From CAYZQE01 sp964480635 (lineage in GTDB: Bacteria > Pseudomonadota > Gammaproteobacteria > GCA-001735895): a stretch of DNA of 20,646 nt. The notes under the pieces were generated by a model. It was not told where the DNA came from, searched no databases, and saw nothing but the letters and a program-made list of their open reading frames with translations. The stretch spans positions 1 to 20,646 of the forward strand of contig CAYZQE010000039.1 in NCBI GenBank assembly GCA_964480635.1, written 5' to 3'. Both the position numbers and the translations under genes were made by a program. Positions 1 through 8,073 of this stretch are shown here, piece by piece (the first letter of the stretch is position 1; the number at the start of each line of letters is the position of its first letter).

Positions 1-97
1 ATTTATTTCTTTAGTTAAAATATTTTGTTGTTGACAACGGGGAGTCCACATAAGCTATCAACTTTGGCTCATGGCTAAGATTGATAGAAAACCATTG

Positions 98-125
98 ATT
101 TCGATATTTTCATAGTCATCGAAAT
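98..125. repeat. 8-bp perfect inverted repeat (hairpin)
   Basis: ATTTCGAT at 98-105 pairs perfectly with ATCGAAAT at 118-125 across a 12-base loop. A second, weaker pair, CTATCAA (55-61) and TTGATAG (81-87), lies just upstream. Both could fold in RNA. No T-run follows directly, so a classical intrinsic terminator is not supported; they could be the tail of a transcript from the left or operator sites. Confidence 0.4.
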
Positions 126-238
126 TTAGTTTCATGTGGTTATTCGTCAATGTTTTATTTTAAAAATCCAATAAACTTTATGCTTTGTGATGAGTTTTAT
201 CTAAGTGCTTATTTTTTAGCTAGAAATATTGCTGAAAA

Positions 239-268
239 CTAACAATTTAAACACTTTTCGCGTACACT
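239..268 (+). promoter_or_regulatory. Candidate sigma-70 promoter for lepA
   Basis: A -35-like CTAACA (239-244) is separated by 18 bases from a -10-like TACACT (263-268). Each matches its consensus at four of six positions. The -10 is followed by a GC-rich discriminator (GCGCGC) that stands out in the AT-rich leader; such discriminators are known from growth-rate and stringently controlled promoters. Transcription would begin near 275, about 30 bases before lepA. The match is modest and no alternative is clearly better. Confidence 0.3.
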
Positions 269-303
269 GCGCGCTTTTGTAAATATGCCTCAGGCGGTTT
301 CGT

Positions 304-2100
304 ATGCGGATGAAAAATATTCGGAATTTTTCCATTATAGCGCACATAGATCATGGTAAATCGACCATAGCAGATCGTTTTATTCAAATTTGTGGTGGTT
401 TATCAGAACGTGAAATGGAAAGCCAAGTACTGGACTCTATGGATTTAGAGCGTGAACGTGGTATTACCATTAAAGCGCAGAGTGTATCTCTAGATTACAC
501 CGCTAGAAATGGTGAAACCTATCATTTAAATTTTATTGATACTCCCGGTCATGTTGATTTCTCTTATGAAGTATCACGTTCTTTGGCCGCTTGTGAGGGC
601 GCGTTATTAGTGGTGGATGCTTCACAAGGTGTTGAAGCGCAAAGTGTTGCCAATTGTTATACGGCTATTGAGCTAGATTTAGAAGTCATTCCGGTGTTAA
701 ACAAAATTGATTTACCAGCGGCCGACCCCGATAAAGTTAAAAAAGAAATCGAAGATATCATAGGTATTGATGCCAGTGAAGCGATTGAAGTCAGCGCCAA
801 GTCTGGTTTAGGGATTGATGATTTATTAGAGCAGCTTGTCGAATTAGTGCCTGCCCCACAAGGTTCTTATGAAAACCCATTTCAAGCGTTAATTATTGAC
901 TCTTGGTTTGATAGTTATGTGGGTGTTATCACCTTAGTTCGTGTGGTCGAAGGCCGTATTGAACCTAAAAATAAAATTAAAATGATGTCGACTGGATTTG
1001 AATTTCAAGTTGATAAAGTCGGTGTTTTTACCCCTAAGCGTAAAGAGACAACCTGTTTAGAAGCAGGTGATGTTGGGTATGTCATATCTGGTATTAAGGA
1101 CATCGAGTCAGCAAAAGTGGGTGATACGATTACATCGGTATTACACCCCGCTAAATCAGCATTACCTGATTTTAAAGAAGTTCAACCTCGAGTATTTGCT
1201 GGTTTATTTCCGATTGCAGCAGAAGATTATGAAAACTTACGGGAAGCGTTAAAAAAATTAAAGTTAAACGATGCTGCATTGCAGTTTGAGCCAGAAACGT
1301 CTCAAGCATTAGGCTTTGGTTTTCGTTGTGGCTTTTTAGGCATGCTGCACATGGAAATTGTGCAAGAACGTTTAGAGCGAGAATATGACCTTGATTTGAT
1401 TTCAACAGCCCCAACTGTTATTTATGAAGTTGAAACAACAGCCGGTGAAACATTAACAATACATAACCCTTCTGAATTACCACCGGTAAATTTTATTAAA
1501 GAAATACGTGAACCCATTATTAAGGCTAATATTTTAGTGCCAGATACATACGTGGGTGCAGTGATGAAGCTGTGTATTGAAAAGCGCGGCGTACAAAAAA
1601 ATATGAACTATATGGGCAGCCAAGTTTCTATAGTTTTTGAATTGCCATTAAGTGAAGTGGTTTTAGACTTTTTTGACCGTTTAAAAAGTGTGAGTCGAGG
1701 TTATGCCTCATTTGATTATGAATTATTACGCTTTGATGCAGCGCCATTAGTGAAGTTAGATGTACTTATTAATAGCGAAAAGGTTGATGCATTAGCTTTA
1801 GTGGTGCATAAAGATAATGCGGTTTATCGTGGTCGCTCATTAGTCGAAAAGATGAAGGAATTAATTCCTCGTCAAATGTTTGATGTGGCTATTCAAGCAG
1901 CGATAGGATCAAGGATTATTTCACGCAGCAGTATTAAAGCATTGCGTAAAAATGTGACTGCCAAGTGTTATGGCGGTGATATTTCACGAAAAAAGAAGTT
2001 GTTACAAAAACAAAAAGACGGCAAAAAGCGGATGAAACAAGTCGGTAATGTTGAAATACCACAGTCGGCATTTCTTGCTGTATTAAAAGTAGACGATTAA
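304..2100 (+). CDS. lepA: Elongation factor 4 (LepA), ribosome back-translocating GTPase
   Basis: Translational GTPase of the LepA/EF4 family, which binds ribosomes and affects elongation and initiation under stress. The G-domain motifs are all present: AHIDHGKST at residues 13-21 (P-loop), RGIT at 52-55 (switch I), DTPGH at 79-83 and NKID at 133-136. The C-terminal part has the LepA-specific basic region (SRKKKLLQKQKDGKKRMK). At 598 residues it matches the usual length of about 600. Two starts are possible. The ATG at 304 lies 6 bases after AGGCGG (292-297), whereas the ATG at 310 would give the family's common MKNIRNFS start but a longer spacing; I chose 304. It is the first gene of the lepA-lepB-rnc-era-recO-pdxJ-acpS cluster, and lepB follows 26 bases later. 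Confidence 0.97.
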   Translation: MRMKNIRNFSIIAHIDHGKSTIADRFIQICGGLSEREMESQVLDSMDLERERGITIKAQSVSLDYTARNGETYHLNFIDTPGHVDFSYEVSRSLAACEGALLVVDASQGVEAQSVANCYTAIELDLEVIPVLNKIDLPAADPDKVKKEIEDIIGIDASEAIEVSAKSGLGIDDLLEQLVELVPAPQGSYENPFQALIIDSWFDSYVGVITLVRVVEGRIEPKNKIKMMSTGFEFQVDKVGVFTPKRKETTCLEAGDVGYVISGIKDIESAKVGDTITSVLHPAKSALPDFKEVQPRVFAGLFPIAAEDYENLREALKKLKLNDAALQFEPETSQALGFGFRCGFLGMLHMEIVQERLEREYDLDLISTAPTVIYEVETTAGETLTIHNPSELPPVNFIKEIREPIIKANILVPDTYVGAVMKLCIEKRGVQKNMNYMGSQVSIVFELPLSEVVLDFFDRLKSVSRGYASFDYELLRFDAAPLVKLDVLINSEKVDALALVVHKDNAVYRGRSLVEKMKELIPRQMFDVAIQAAIGSRIISRSSIKALRKNVTAKCYGGDISRKKKLLQKQKDGKKRMKQVGNVEIPQSAFLAVLKVDD

Positions 2101-2126
2101 TAGAATTTAAAGGTTATTGTTGAGTT

Positions 2127-3056
2127 ATGAAAGATTTTCATTTTGATTTTGAAGTGTTATTAGTTAGTTTTGTTGTTCTTAGCGGCATTATTTGGTTGTT
2201 AGATATACTGTTTTGGGCAAAACATAGAGAGGTTAATAAAGAAGACCCCATAGCGGTCGAATACGCGAAATCATTTTTCCCTGTATTACTGGTCGTTATG
2301 ATTCTTCGATCATTTATTATGGAGCCCTTTCGCATCCCTTCAGGATCAATGATGCCAACACTTTTGGTAGGTGACTTTATTTTAGTGAATAAATTTGCCT
2401 ATGGAATTCGGTTGCCAGTGATCCATACTAAAATGACAGAAGGCACAGAACCAGCAAGAGGCGATGTGGCCGTGTTTCGTTTTCCTTTAGACCCATCTTT
2501 AGATTATATTAAACGTATTATTGGTATTCCTGGTGATCGCATAGAATATTTCGACAATCAATTGAGTGTTAATGGCGTGCCCATTAATACTCAGTATAAA
2601 GGTATATACCCGGGTCAGACACCTATTCGGGCTTGTAAAGAAACGCTAGATGATGAATGTAGAACTCAAGTGCTGGAGGAATGTACTTATCAAGTAAAAG
2701 AGGTGAATGAAGAGGCTTTAAATCGCCAAATGAGTGAATGTTTTGGTGTTTATAGTATGGCAGGCAATAGGGTGTATCAAATTAAAGCCGATTCTTTTGA
2801 TCATTTATTTATGGACGACCCACGTGTTGGCGTTAGAATGGATAATGCGGGTAATGGCAGTGATGGTGAGTTTGATGTTCCTGCTGGTCATTACTTTGTC
2901 ATTGGTGATAATAGAGATAATAGTAACGATGGCCGCTTTTGGGGGTTTGTACCCGAAGAAAACTTAGTGGGTAAGGCTTTCATGGTTTGGATGCATTGGG
3001 ATTGGAGTGAAGGCGGCAGCGGCCTTAATGTCTCGCGCATAGGCAAACAATTTTAA
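2127..3056 (+). CDS. lepB: Signal peptidase I
   Basis: Inner-membrane serine protease that removes signal peptides from exported proteins. Two N-terminal membrane segments (about residues 9-30 and 49-66) are followed by the catalytic domain. PSGSMMPT at 71-78 carries the nucleophile Ser74; DYIKR at 126-130 carries the general base Lys129; GDNRDNSNDGR at 260-270 is the family's C-terminal box. Between the catalytic boxes lies the insertion typical of beta/gammaproteobacterial LepB, here containing four cysteines (170, 178, 186, 205). The E. coli enzyme has a disulfide in this region, so one or two disulfides are possible. At 309 residues it is close to E. coli LepB (324). It sits 26 bases after lepA and 19 bases before the DUF4845 gene, consistent with one operon. 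Confidence 0.96.
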   Translation: MKDFHFDFEVLLVSFVVLSGIIWLLDILFWAKHREVNKEDPIAVEYAKSFFPVLLVVMILRSFIMEPFRIPSGSMMPTLLVGDFILVNKFAYGIRLPVIHTKMTEGTEPARGDVAVFRFPLDPSLDYIKRIIGIPGDRIEYFDNQLSVNGVPINTQYKGIYPGQTPIRACKETLDDECRTQVLEECTYQVKEVNEEALNRQMSECFGVYSMAGNRVYQIKADSFDHLFMDDPRVGVRMDNAGNGSDGEFDVPAGHYFVIGDNRDNSNDGRFWGFVPEENLVGKAFMVWMHWDWSEGGSGLNVSRIGKQF

Positions 3057-3075
3057 TAAGAAGAAAGGTGTAACA

Positions 3076-3465
3076 ATGAATATGGTAAAACAGAACATAA
3101 AAAAACAAGATGGTTTAACGGCATTTGGGCTTATATTTGTCATTGCGTCCTTTGGTTTTTTTATAATTACCTCATTTAAAGTGGGGCCGATGTATATGGA
3201 TTTTTATCAAATTCAAACGATTATAAAATCCGTTGGTAAAGACGATTCAATCAATCTAAAGTCTAAAAAAGATATTTGGATAGCGATTAATAAGCGTTTA
3301 CGAATTAACAATATTAGAACCAGAACGGTTGACGATTTTATTATCACTCGTGACCGAGAAAGAAAAATTACGACAGTGACCATTAAATATGAAGTGAGAG
3401 AAGAATATGTCGCCAATACTTTTATAGGCGCTACTTTTGAAAAAGACATTGAGCTAATTCGTTGA
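3076..3465 (+). CDS. DUF4845 family membrane protein
   Basis: Small protein (129 residues) of the DUF4845 family, which recurs between lepB and rnc in gammaproteobacteria; its function is unknown to me. A basic N-terminus (residues 4-10) with the typical QDGLTAFGLIFV opening precedes one hydrophobic segment (about 15-34), then a VGPMYMDFYQIQ motif and a soluble domain. The arrangement resembles a pseudopilin-like N-terminus with a single membrane anchor and an exported C-terminal domain, but I do not claim pilin function. The ATG at 3076 follows AGAAAGG (3061-3067) at a workable distance; Met3 (3082) is an alternative. Its TGA stop (3463-3465) overlaps the TTG start of rnc. Confidence 0.85.
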   Translation: MNMVKQNIKKQDGLTAFGLIFVIASFGFFIITSFKVGPMYMDFYQIQTIIKSVGKDDSINLKSKKDIWIAINKRLRINNIRTRTVDDFIITRDRERKITTVTIKYEVREEYVANTFIGATFEKDIELIR

Positions 3466-4139
3466 ATAAACTGACTAAATTTCAAGCGGTTATACATTGT
3501 CATTTAAATGATGAAGGGCTTTTAGATCAGGCTTTAACACATCGCAGTGTCCATAGAAGCATCAACAATGAACGTTTAGAGTTTTTAGGCGATAGCGTGC
3601 TAAGTGTTGTTATTACCGAGTTTATCTATAACGAGCTTAAGTCTTCAAATGAAGGTGAATTAAGTCGAATACGTTCATCCTTAGTTAAAGAAGAGGCTCT
3701 CGCGCGAGTCGCACGTGATATCGATTTAGGGCAGTACCTTCATTTAGGTGCCGGTGAATTAAAAAGCGGTGGTTTTCGCCGCGATTCTATTTTGTCAGAT
3801 GCTTTAGAAGCCATTATTGGTGCCGTCTATTTAGATAAGGGTTATGATGAAGCCAAAAAGGTTATTCTTTTTTTATATCAAGAATATTTAATTACGCTGC
3901 CTTCCCCTACGAGTTTAAAAGACCCAAAAACAAAATTACAAGAATATCTACAATCAAAAAAGATAGATTTGCCAACCTATACGGTGACAGATTCGAGTGG
4001 CAAAGCTCATAACCAAGTGTTTACCGTGAGTTGCTCGATTCCCGAATTAAAAATGTCATCAGTTGGTACGGGTACGAGTCGTAAAAAGGCAGAACAGATG
4101 TCGGCATCTGAATTGTTCGATCAATTTAAGAATGATTAA
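3462..4139 (+). CDS. rnc: Ribonuclease III
   Basis: Double-strand-specific endoribonuclease that matures rRNA and regulates mRNAs. The signature NERLEFLGDS is at residues 36-45, with acidic metal ligands Glu37, Glu40 and Asp44, and the second pair at Asp113 and Glu116 (SDALEAIIG). A double-stranded-RNA-binding domain spans about 153-222, ending in the SRKKAEQMSA helix. The length of 225 residues equals that of the family (E. coli 226). The start is a TTG at 3462 that overlaps the TGA stop of the preceding gene (TTGA), pointing to translational coupling; no upstream in-frame ATG fits. Era follows after 3 bases, as in E. coli where rnc autoregulates the rnc-era-recO operon. Confidence 0.96.
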   Translation: MNKLTKFQAVIHCHLNDEGLLDQALTHRSVHRSINNERLEFLGDSVLSVVITEFIYNELKSSNEGELSRIRSSLVKEEALARVARDIDLGQYLHLGAGELKSGGFRRDSILSDALEAIIGAVYLDKGYDEAKKVILFLYQEYLITLPSPTSLKDPKTKLQEYLQSKKIDLPTYTVTDSSGKAHNQVFTVSCSIPELKMSSVGTGTSRKKAEQMSASELFDQFKND

Positions 4140-4142
4140 ATT

Positions 4143-5051
4143 ATGACAACTGACGCTCAAAGCACCAAGTATAAATCAGGCTACGTTGCTTTATTAGGTC
4201 GCCCAAATGTTGGTAAATCGACATTAATGAATGCCTTAGTGGGTGAGAAGATAAGCATTACCGCTCATAAGCCTCAGACCACTCGACATCAAATTTTAGG
4301 CATAAAATCAACGGACGATTATCAGTGTATTTTTGTAGATACGCCGGGTATTCATACAGACCAACAAAAAGCCATTAATCGTTATATGAACCGTGCAGCA
4401 AAAAGCATGGTGAGCGATGTCGATTTAGTGTGTGTATTGATTGAAGTGCATAACTTTACCAAACAAGACCGAGTTATCATCGAGTCTTTAAAAAGTGTAA
4501 AAAATGTGGTGTTTATTTTGAATAAAATAGACATGCAAGGTAAAGCGGCATGCTTACCCATTATGCAAGAGCTAGCGGCATTAAGGCCTAATACCGATGT
4601 TATCCCTGTGTCAGCATTAAAAGAAGATAATTTAGAGCGCCTAGAAGCTGTTATTACTGAATATTTACCGATCAGCACAGCTCATTACCCCAAAGATCAA
4701 TTAACTGATAAGTCTGTTCGCTTTATGGTGGCTGAAATTATTCGTGAAAAAATATTTCGTGAGTTTTCAAAAGAGCTGCCTTATGCCACAACGGTAGACA
4801 TTGAACATTATGTTGATGAAGAGGATATGACACGTATCTCTGCTTCAATATGGGTTGAGCGAAAATCACAAAAAGGGATTATCATCGGCAAGCAAGGCCA
4901 GACGCTGAAAAAAGTAGGCACTATGGCCAGAATAGGCATTGAAGATTTATTGCAACGTAAAGTCTATTTGCAACTCTGGGTTAAAATAAGAGAAGGCTGG
5001 TCAGATGACGAACGTTCACTGCGATCTTTTGGATATACCTCTGATACCTAG
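4143..5051 (+). CDS. era: GTPase Era (30S ribosome assembly)
   Basis: Essential Ras-like GTPase that binds the 3' end of 16S rRNA during 30S assembly. GTP-binding motifs are GRPNVGKS at 19-26, DTPG at 66-69, NKID at 127-130 and SAL at 157-159. The C-terminal KH domain shows GIIIGKQGQTLKKVG at 245-259, the nucleic-acid-binding loop. At 302 residues it is the normal length. The ATG at 4143 comes 3 bases after the rnc stop. Its stop TAG (5049-5051) overlaps the AGGA that serves recO. Confidence 0.97.
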   Translation: MTTDAQSTKYKSGYVALLGRPNVGKSTLMNALVGEKISITAHKPQTTRHQILGIKSTDDYQCIFVDTPGIHTDQQKAINRYMNRAAKSMVSDVDLVCVLIEVHNFTKQDRVIIESLKSVKNVVFILNKIDMQGKAACLPIMQELAALRPNTDVIPVSALKEDNLERLEAVITEYLPISTAHYPKDQLTDKSVRFMVAEIIREKIFREFSKELPYATTVDIEHYVDEEDMTRISASIWVERKSQKGIIIGKQGQTLKKVGTMARIGIEDLLQRKVYLQLWVKIREGWSDDERSLRSFGYTSDT

Positions 5052-5060
5052 GATGTCGTC

Positions 5061-5750
5061 GTGCTTCCCACTAAAGTAAACGACCAACCTAGTTACTGTT
5101 TGCACCGAATAAACTATGGTGAAAGTAGCTATATACTTGATTGTCTCACTCGAGATTATGGGCGTATATCAGTGATAGTGAAGGGGGGTAAAAAGCGCAA
5201 AAACCAAGCTGACTTTCAACTCTTTCAATTACTCAATATTAACTTTAGCGGTAAAAGTGATTTAAAAACCTTAACAGGTTTAGAATGCCAGTCATACGCC
5301 TTAGACTCTAAAGCCAATTTAGCAGGGATGTATGCGAATGAATTGATGATTCACTTATTGCCTAAACATGAAGGAAGTGACGTCGTTTTTTTTAGCTATC
5401 AACGCCTTCTATTAACGTTAAGTAAAGAAGATTTAGAAGAACCATTAAGAACTTTTGAATTTAAATTATTAAGCTATTTAGGTGTACTAGCCGATTTCAC
5501 AATGGATTGTCATTCTAACGAGCACATTCAAAACGAACTTTACTATCAATATCATCCCGAACAAGGTTTTCGTTTAGCGCAAGGTAGCAAAGGTTTCTTA
5601 GGTGAGCATATCTTAGCAATCGAACAAAATAACTATGATAGACTCAGCTTAATGAGCGCTAAACAAATAATGCGTCAAACTATTCAATGGCAGCTTAATG
5701 GTAAAGAATTAAAAACTCGCGCATTATTTAAACAGCTATTTTCAAGATAG
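5061..5750 (+). CDS. recO: DNA repair protein RecO
   Basis: Recombination mediator that helps load RecA on SSB-coated single-stranded DNA in the RecFOR pathway. The N-terminal OB-fold part (about 1-80) has the family pattern of a strand reading SYILDCLTRDYGRISVIVKG (26-45); a helical C-terminal domain follows. Length 229 compares with about 240 in E. coli. The zinc-binding cysteine set of other RecO proteins is not apparent, as is usual in gammaproteobacteria. The start is GTG at 5061, 7 bases after AGGA (5050-5053), a ribosome site that overlaps the era stop codon; the ATG at 5053 is in another frame. The position after era is conserved and supports the call, as RecO is poorly conserved in sequence. 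Confidence 0.92.
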   Translation: MLPTKVNDQPSYCLHRINYGESSYILDCLTRDYGRISVIVKGGKKRKNQADFQLFQLLNINFSGKSDLKTLTGLECQSYALDSKANLAGMYANELMIHLLPKHEGSDVVFFSYQRLLLTLSKEDLEEPLRTFEFKLLSYLGVLADFTMDCHSNEHIQNELYYQYHPEQGFRLAQGSKGFLGEHILAIEQNNYDRLSLMSAKQIMRQTIQWQLNGKELKTRALFKQLFSR

Positions 5751-5775
5751 CCACACAATAAAAACATACAAAATC

Positions 5776-6519
5776 ATGTCATATATTCAAACAACAGAAT
5801 TACTTTTAGGCGTTAATATTGACCATATTGCAACCATACGTCAATCACGCGGTACGCGTTACCCAGACCCTATCTATGCAGCACAGATAGCCGAGCATTC
5901 AGGTGCCGATTCTATCACTTTTCATCTAAGAGAAGATCGTAGGCACATACAAGAACGGGATTGTTATTTACTAAAAGAAACCGTGCAAACAAAGTTGAAT
6001 TTAGAAATGGCAGTGACCTCTGAAATGCTAAAGTTTGCCATCGCATTAGAGCCAGAAGATTGTTGTTTAGTGCCAGAAAAGCGTGAAGAATTAACCACAG
6101 AAGGTGGTTTAGATGTTGCGGGCCAACTAGCTAAAATGAAAGATGCTTGCGCTATGTTAGCTGAAAAAAATATAAGAGTAAGTCCCTTTATCGATGCCAA
6201 AAAAGACCAAATTGATGCCGTTATCGAATGCGGAGCACCTTGCATAGAAATACACACAGGTCACTTTTCCGAAGCCAAAGGTGAGCAGCAGATGCAAATG
6301 CTTAAAGAAATAAATGAAGCAGTTCAATACGCCCATAGCTTAGGCTTACAAGTGAATGCAGGGCATGGCTTGCATTATCACAATGTTAAAAGCATGGCTG
6401 TTAACCCTTTAATTACAGAATTAAATATTGGTCATGCGATTATCGCGGATGCTTTGTTTCATGGCTTTGCACAGTCTGTGAGCCGTATGAAACAGTTAAT
6501 GCTTGAGGCTAGGCAGTGA
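5776..6519 (+). CDS. pdxJ: Pyridoxine 5'-phosphate synthase
   Basis: Closes the ring of vitamin B6 by condensing 1-deoxyxylulose 5-phosphate with 3-amino-2-oxopropyl phosphate (DXP-dependent PLP pathway). The family opening LLGVNIDHIATIRQSRG is at 10-26; FHLREDRRHI at 49-58 includes His50; NLEMA with Glu77 and AGHGL with His197 supply the other catalytic residues, and NIGHAI at 217-222 binds phosphate. Length 247 is normal (E. coli 243). No clear ribosome site precedes the ATG at 5776, the only plausible start. It overlaps acpS by 4 bases (6516-6519), the pairing seen in many gammaproteobacteria. Confidence 0.97.
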   Translation: MSYIQTTELLLGVNIDHIATIRQSRGTRYPDPIYAAQIAEHSGADSITFHLREDRRHIQERDCYLLKETVQTKLNLEMAVTSEMLKFAIALEPEDCCLVPEKREELTTEGGLDVAGQLAKMKDACAMLAEKNIRVSPFIDAKKDQIDAVIECGAPCIEIHTGHFSEAKGEQQMQMLKEINEAVQYAHSLGLQVNAGHGLHYHNVKSMAVNPLITELNIGHAIIADALFHGFAQSVSRMKQLMLEARQ

Positions 6520-6893
6520 TATTTGGTATCGGTGTCGATTTGTGCGATACCAGTCGTTTAAAAAAGCTGTATCAAAAATATGGCGATAAATTCGCCCACC
6601 GAATTTTAACCGATAATGAATTTAATCAATTTAAAAAGAGAGCAATTCCCGAACAGTTTTTAGCCACTCGTTTTGCAGCAAAAGAAGCAGCAGTAAAAGC
6701 ACTGGGCACAGGCTTTACTAATGGGATTGGCTTTCATTCAATAGAAATAACCAACCACCGTTCGGGCAAACCACACATCACCTTTCATGATAAAGCTTTG
6801 AGTCTTTCTCATAGTAAGGAAATAAGTAGCAGCCATTTATCATTATCTGATGAAAAGAGCCACGTCGTTGCAATGGTCGTGTTAGAAATTTAA
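6516..6893 (+). CDS. acpS: Holo-[acyl-carrier-protein] synthase
   Basis: Transfers 4'-phosphopantetheine from CoA to the acyl carrier protein, activating fatty acid synthesis. IFGIGVDLCD at 2-11 carries the Mg ligand Asp8; RFAAKEAAVKALGTG at 52-66 carries Glu57 and Lys61, the second family motif. Length 125 equals that of E. coli AcpS. The start is GTG at 6516 overlapping the pdxJ TGA (GTGA), with GAGG at 6505-6508 as ribosome site. It is the last gene of the block; its TAA (6891-6893) overlaps the stop of the convergent DUF3144 gene. Confidence 0.96.
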   Translation: MIFGIGVDLCDTSRLKKLYQKYGDKFAHRILTDNEFNQFKKRAIPEQFLATRFAAKEAAVKALGTGFTNGIGFHSIEITNHRSGKPHITFHDKALSLSHSKEISSSHLSLSDEKSHVVAMVVLEI

Positions 6894-7204
6894 TTCTTTT
6901 TTTCATCCATTAAGTGAGAATATTTTAGCTGGGGTTCATAAACGCTTTTGTAGTCATTTAAATTTTCTTTTAGCATGTTGCTATATTTAGCTTCAAAAAA
7001 TTCAGTCGCTGTTTTGCTGTCATCTTCATATTTTTCTAAGTTTTCAGCGTTATTGGCGACCACATACGAATTAAATCGTGATGCCGCATATAGTAAAGCC
7101 ATACTCACATTTTCTACATGCTCTTTTTGTGCATGTTTATTGGCTAAATCAATAAATTCATCGGCAATTTTTTTAAACTGCTGCTCTAGCTTGTCTTCAC
7201 TCAT
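6890..7204 (-). CDS. DUF3144 family protein
   Basis: A 104-residue soluble protein resembling the DUF3144 family, of unknown function. It is mostly helical: an N-terminal helix (ADEFIDLANKHA, about 14-25), then SMALLYAASRFNSYVVA (34-50), the most family-like part, and a C-terminal stretch NMLKENLNDYKSVYEPQ. No catalytic motif or membrane segment is visible. It is the last gene of the minus-strand run, 39 bases after the DUF1244 gene, and its stop codon overlaps that of acpS by 4 bases. No clear terminator lies between them; a T-run at 6896-6902 lies beyond acpS. Confidence 0.75.
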   Translation of the reverse strand: MSEDKLEQQFKKIADEFIDLANKHAQKEHVENVSMALLYAASRFNSYVVANNAENLEKYEDDSKTATEFFEAKYSNMLKENLNDYKSVYEPQLKYSHLMDEKKN

Positions 7205-7243
7205 GGTTTATACCCAATTTTTAATTTTAAAAGAATGTTATGT

Positions 7244-7546
7244 TTATGTGTTTTTTTCAGCAAAAAGTTGTTTTTGTTCTGCCGTGGCTTCGGTTTGATA
7301 CTTCATTTTCCATTCGGAGTAGGGTATGCCATAAATAATTTCACGAGCTTGCTCATAATCCATTTCAATGCCTCTTTTTTCAGCCTCTGAACGATACCAT
7401 TTAGAAAAGCAATTTCGACAAAATCCCGCTAGGTTCATCAAGTCAATATTTTGCACATCATTGCGCTCTTTTAAGTGCTCTAATAAGTGTCTAAAAGCCG
7501 CCGCTTCTATTTCAGTTTGCATGTTTTTGTTCATTGTTTTGCTCAT
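7244..7546 (-). CDS. DUF1244 family protein
   Basis: A 100-residue protein that matches the DUF1244 family by its core motif: AGFCRNCFSKWY at about 41-52, followed by EQAREIIYGIPYSEWK at 65-80. The two cysteines (CRNC) invite a metal- or redox-role, but the function is not established. No signal peptide or membrane segment is seen. The chosen ATG at 7546 has no clear ribosome site; Met5 or Met9 are possible starts. It lies 20 bases downstream of moaC and may be co-transcribed with it, though its link to molybdenum cofactor synthesis is unknown. Confidence 0.8.
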   Translation of the reverse strand: MSKTMNKNMQTEIEAAAFRHLLEHLKERNDVQNIDLMNLAGFCRNCFSKWYRSEAEKRGIEMDYEQAREIIYGIPYSEWKMKYQTEATAEQKQLFAEKNT

Positions 7547-7566
7547 ATTAAATTAGTGTTTTAAAC

Positions 7567-8073
7567 TCAATCATTTGTTGTCCAATGGCCACTTCGGCCT
7601 CCTTTTTTATCTAACAATTTTATGTGGTTAATGTGCATACCTTTATCAACGGCTTTGCACATATCATAGATGGTTAAGGCCGCGACTGATGCGGCGGTTA
7701 AGGCTTCCATTTCGACACCCGTTCGGTCATTTAATTTGCAGCACACTTCTATGCGAACACAATGGTTTTTATGGTCGGCTTGACAATCTACTTTAATAGA
7801 GGTCAGCATCAGTGGGTGGCATAAAGGGATTAGGTTAGAGCATTGCTTAGCGGCTTGTATGCCAGCGATACGTGCGACGGCTAAAACATCGCCTTTTTTA
7901 TGACTGCCGTTATCAATCATCGTTAGGGTTTCTGCTTGCATGGTTATAACCGCCTGTGCAATAGCGCTGCGTTGGGTTATATCTTTTGCAGACACATCGA
8001 CCATATGAGCTTCACCTTTTTCATTAAGGTGGGTGAGTTCAGTATTTTGTTTATCAGTTGGCTTATTCGTCAT
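7567..8073 (-). CDS. moaC: Cyclic pyranopterin monophosphate synthase MoaC
   Basis: Second step of molybdenum cofactor synthesis: converts the 3',8-cyclo-GTP product of MoaA into cyclic pyranopterin monophosphate. Family motifs are HMVDVSAKDITQR (23-35), KKGDVLAVARIAGIQAAK (59-76) with Lys60, LIPLCHPL (81-88) with His86, VEMEALTA (120-127), YDMCKAVDKG (136-145) with Asp137 and Lys140, and the C-terminal GGRSG (158-162). Length 168 is normal. GGGGAG lies 8 bases before the ATG. Its start directly abuts the stop codon of the upstream regulator gene (TAA then ATG), so both are almost certainly translated from one message. Confidence 0.97.
   Translation of the reverse strand: MTNKPTDKQNTELTHLNEKGEAHMVDVSAKDITQRSAIAQAVITMQAETLTMIDNGSHKKGDVLAVARIAGIQAAKQCSNLIPLCHPLMLTSIKVDCQADHKNHCVRIEVCCKLNDRTGVEMEALTAASVAALTIYDMCKAVDKGMHINHIKLLDKKGGRSGHWTTND

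Larger units (their letters stand above)
1..303. other. Non-coding leader upstream of lepA
   Basis: No convincing coding sequence is visible in this 303-base stretch; all frames are broken by stops and it is very AT-rich. It holds two inverted repeats (55-87 and 98-125) and a candidate promoter close to lepA (239-268), listed separately. A TTGACA box at 31-36 has no good -10 partner at 16-18 bases. The repeats may be the 3' end of an upstream transcript, but neither is followed by a clear run of T. Confidence 0.5.

Noticed and set aside
6894..6902. Terminator for the convergent acpS and DUF3144 genes
   Set aside because: A T-run is present after acpS but I found no stem longer than four pairs before it, and the genes overlap at their stop codons.
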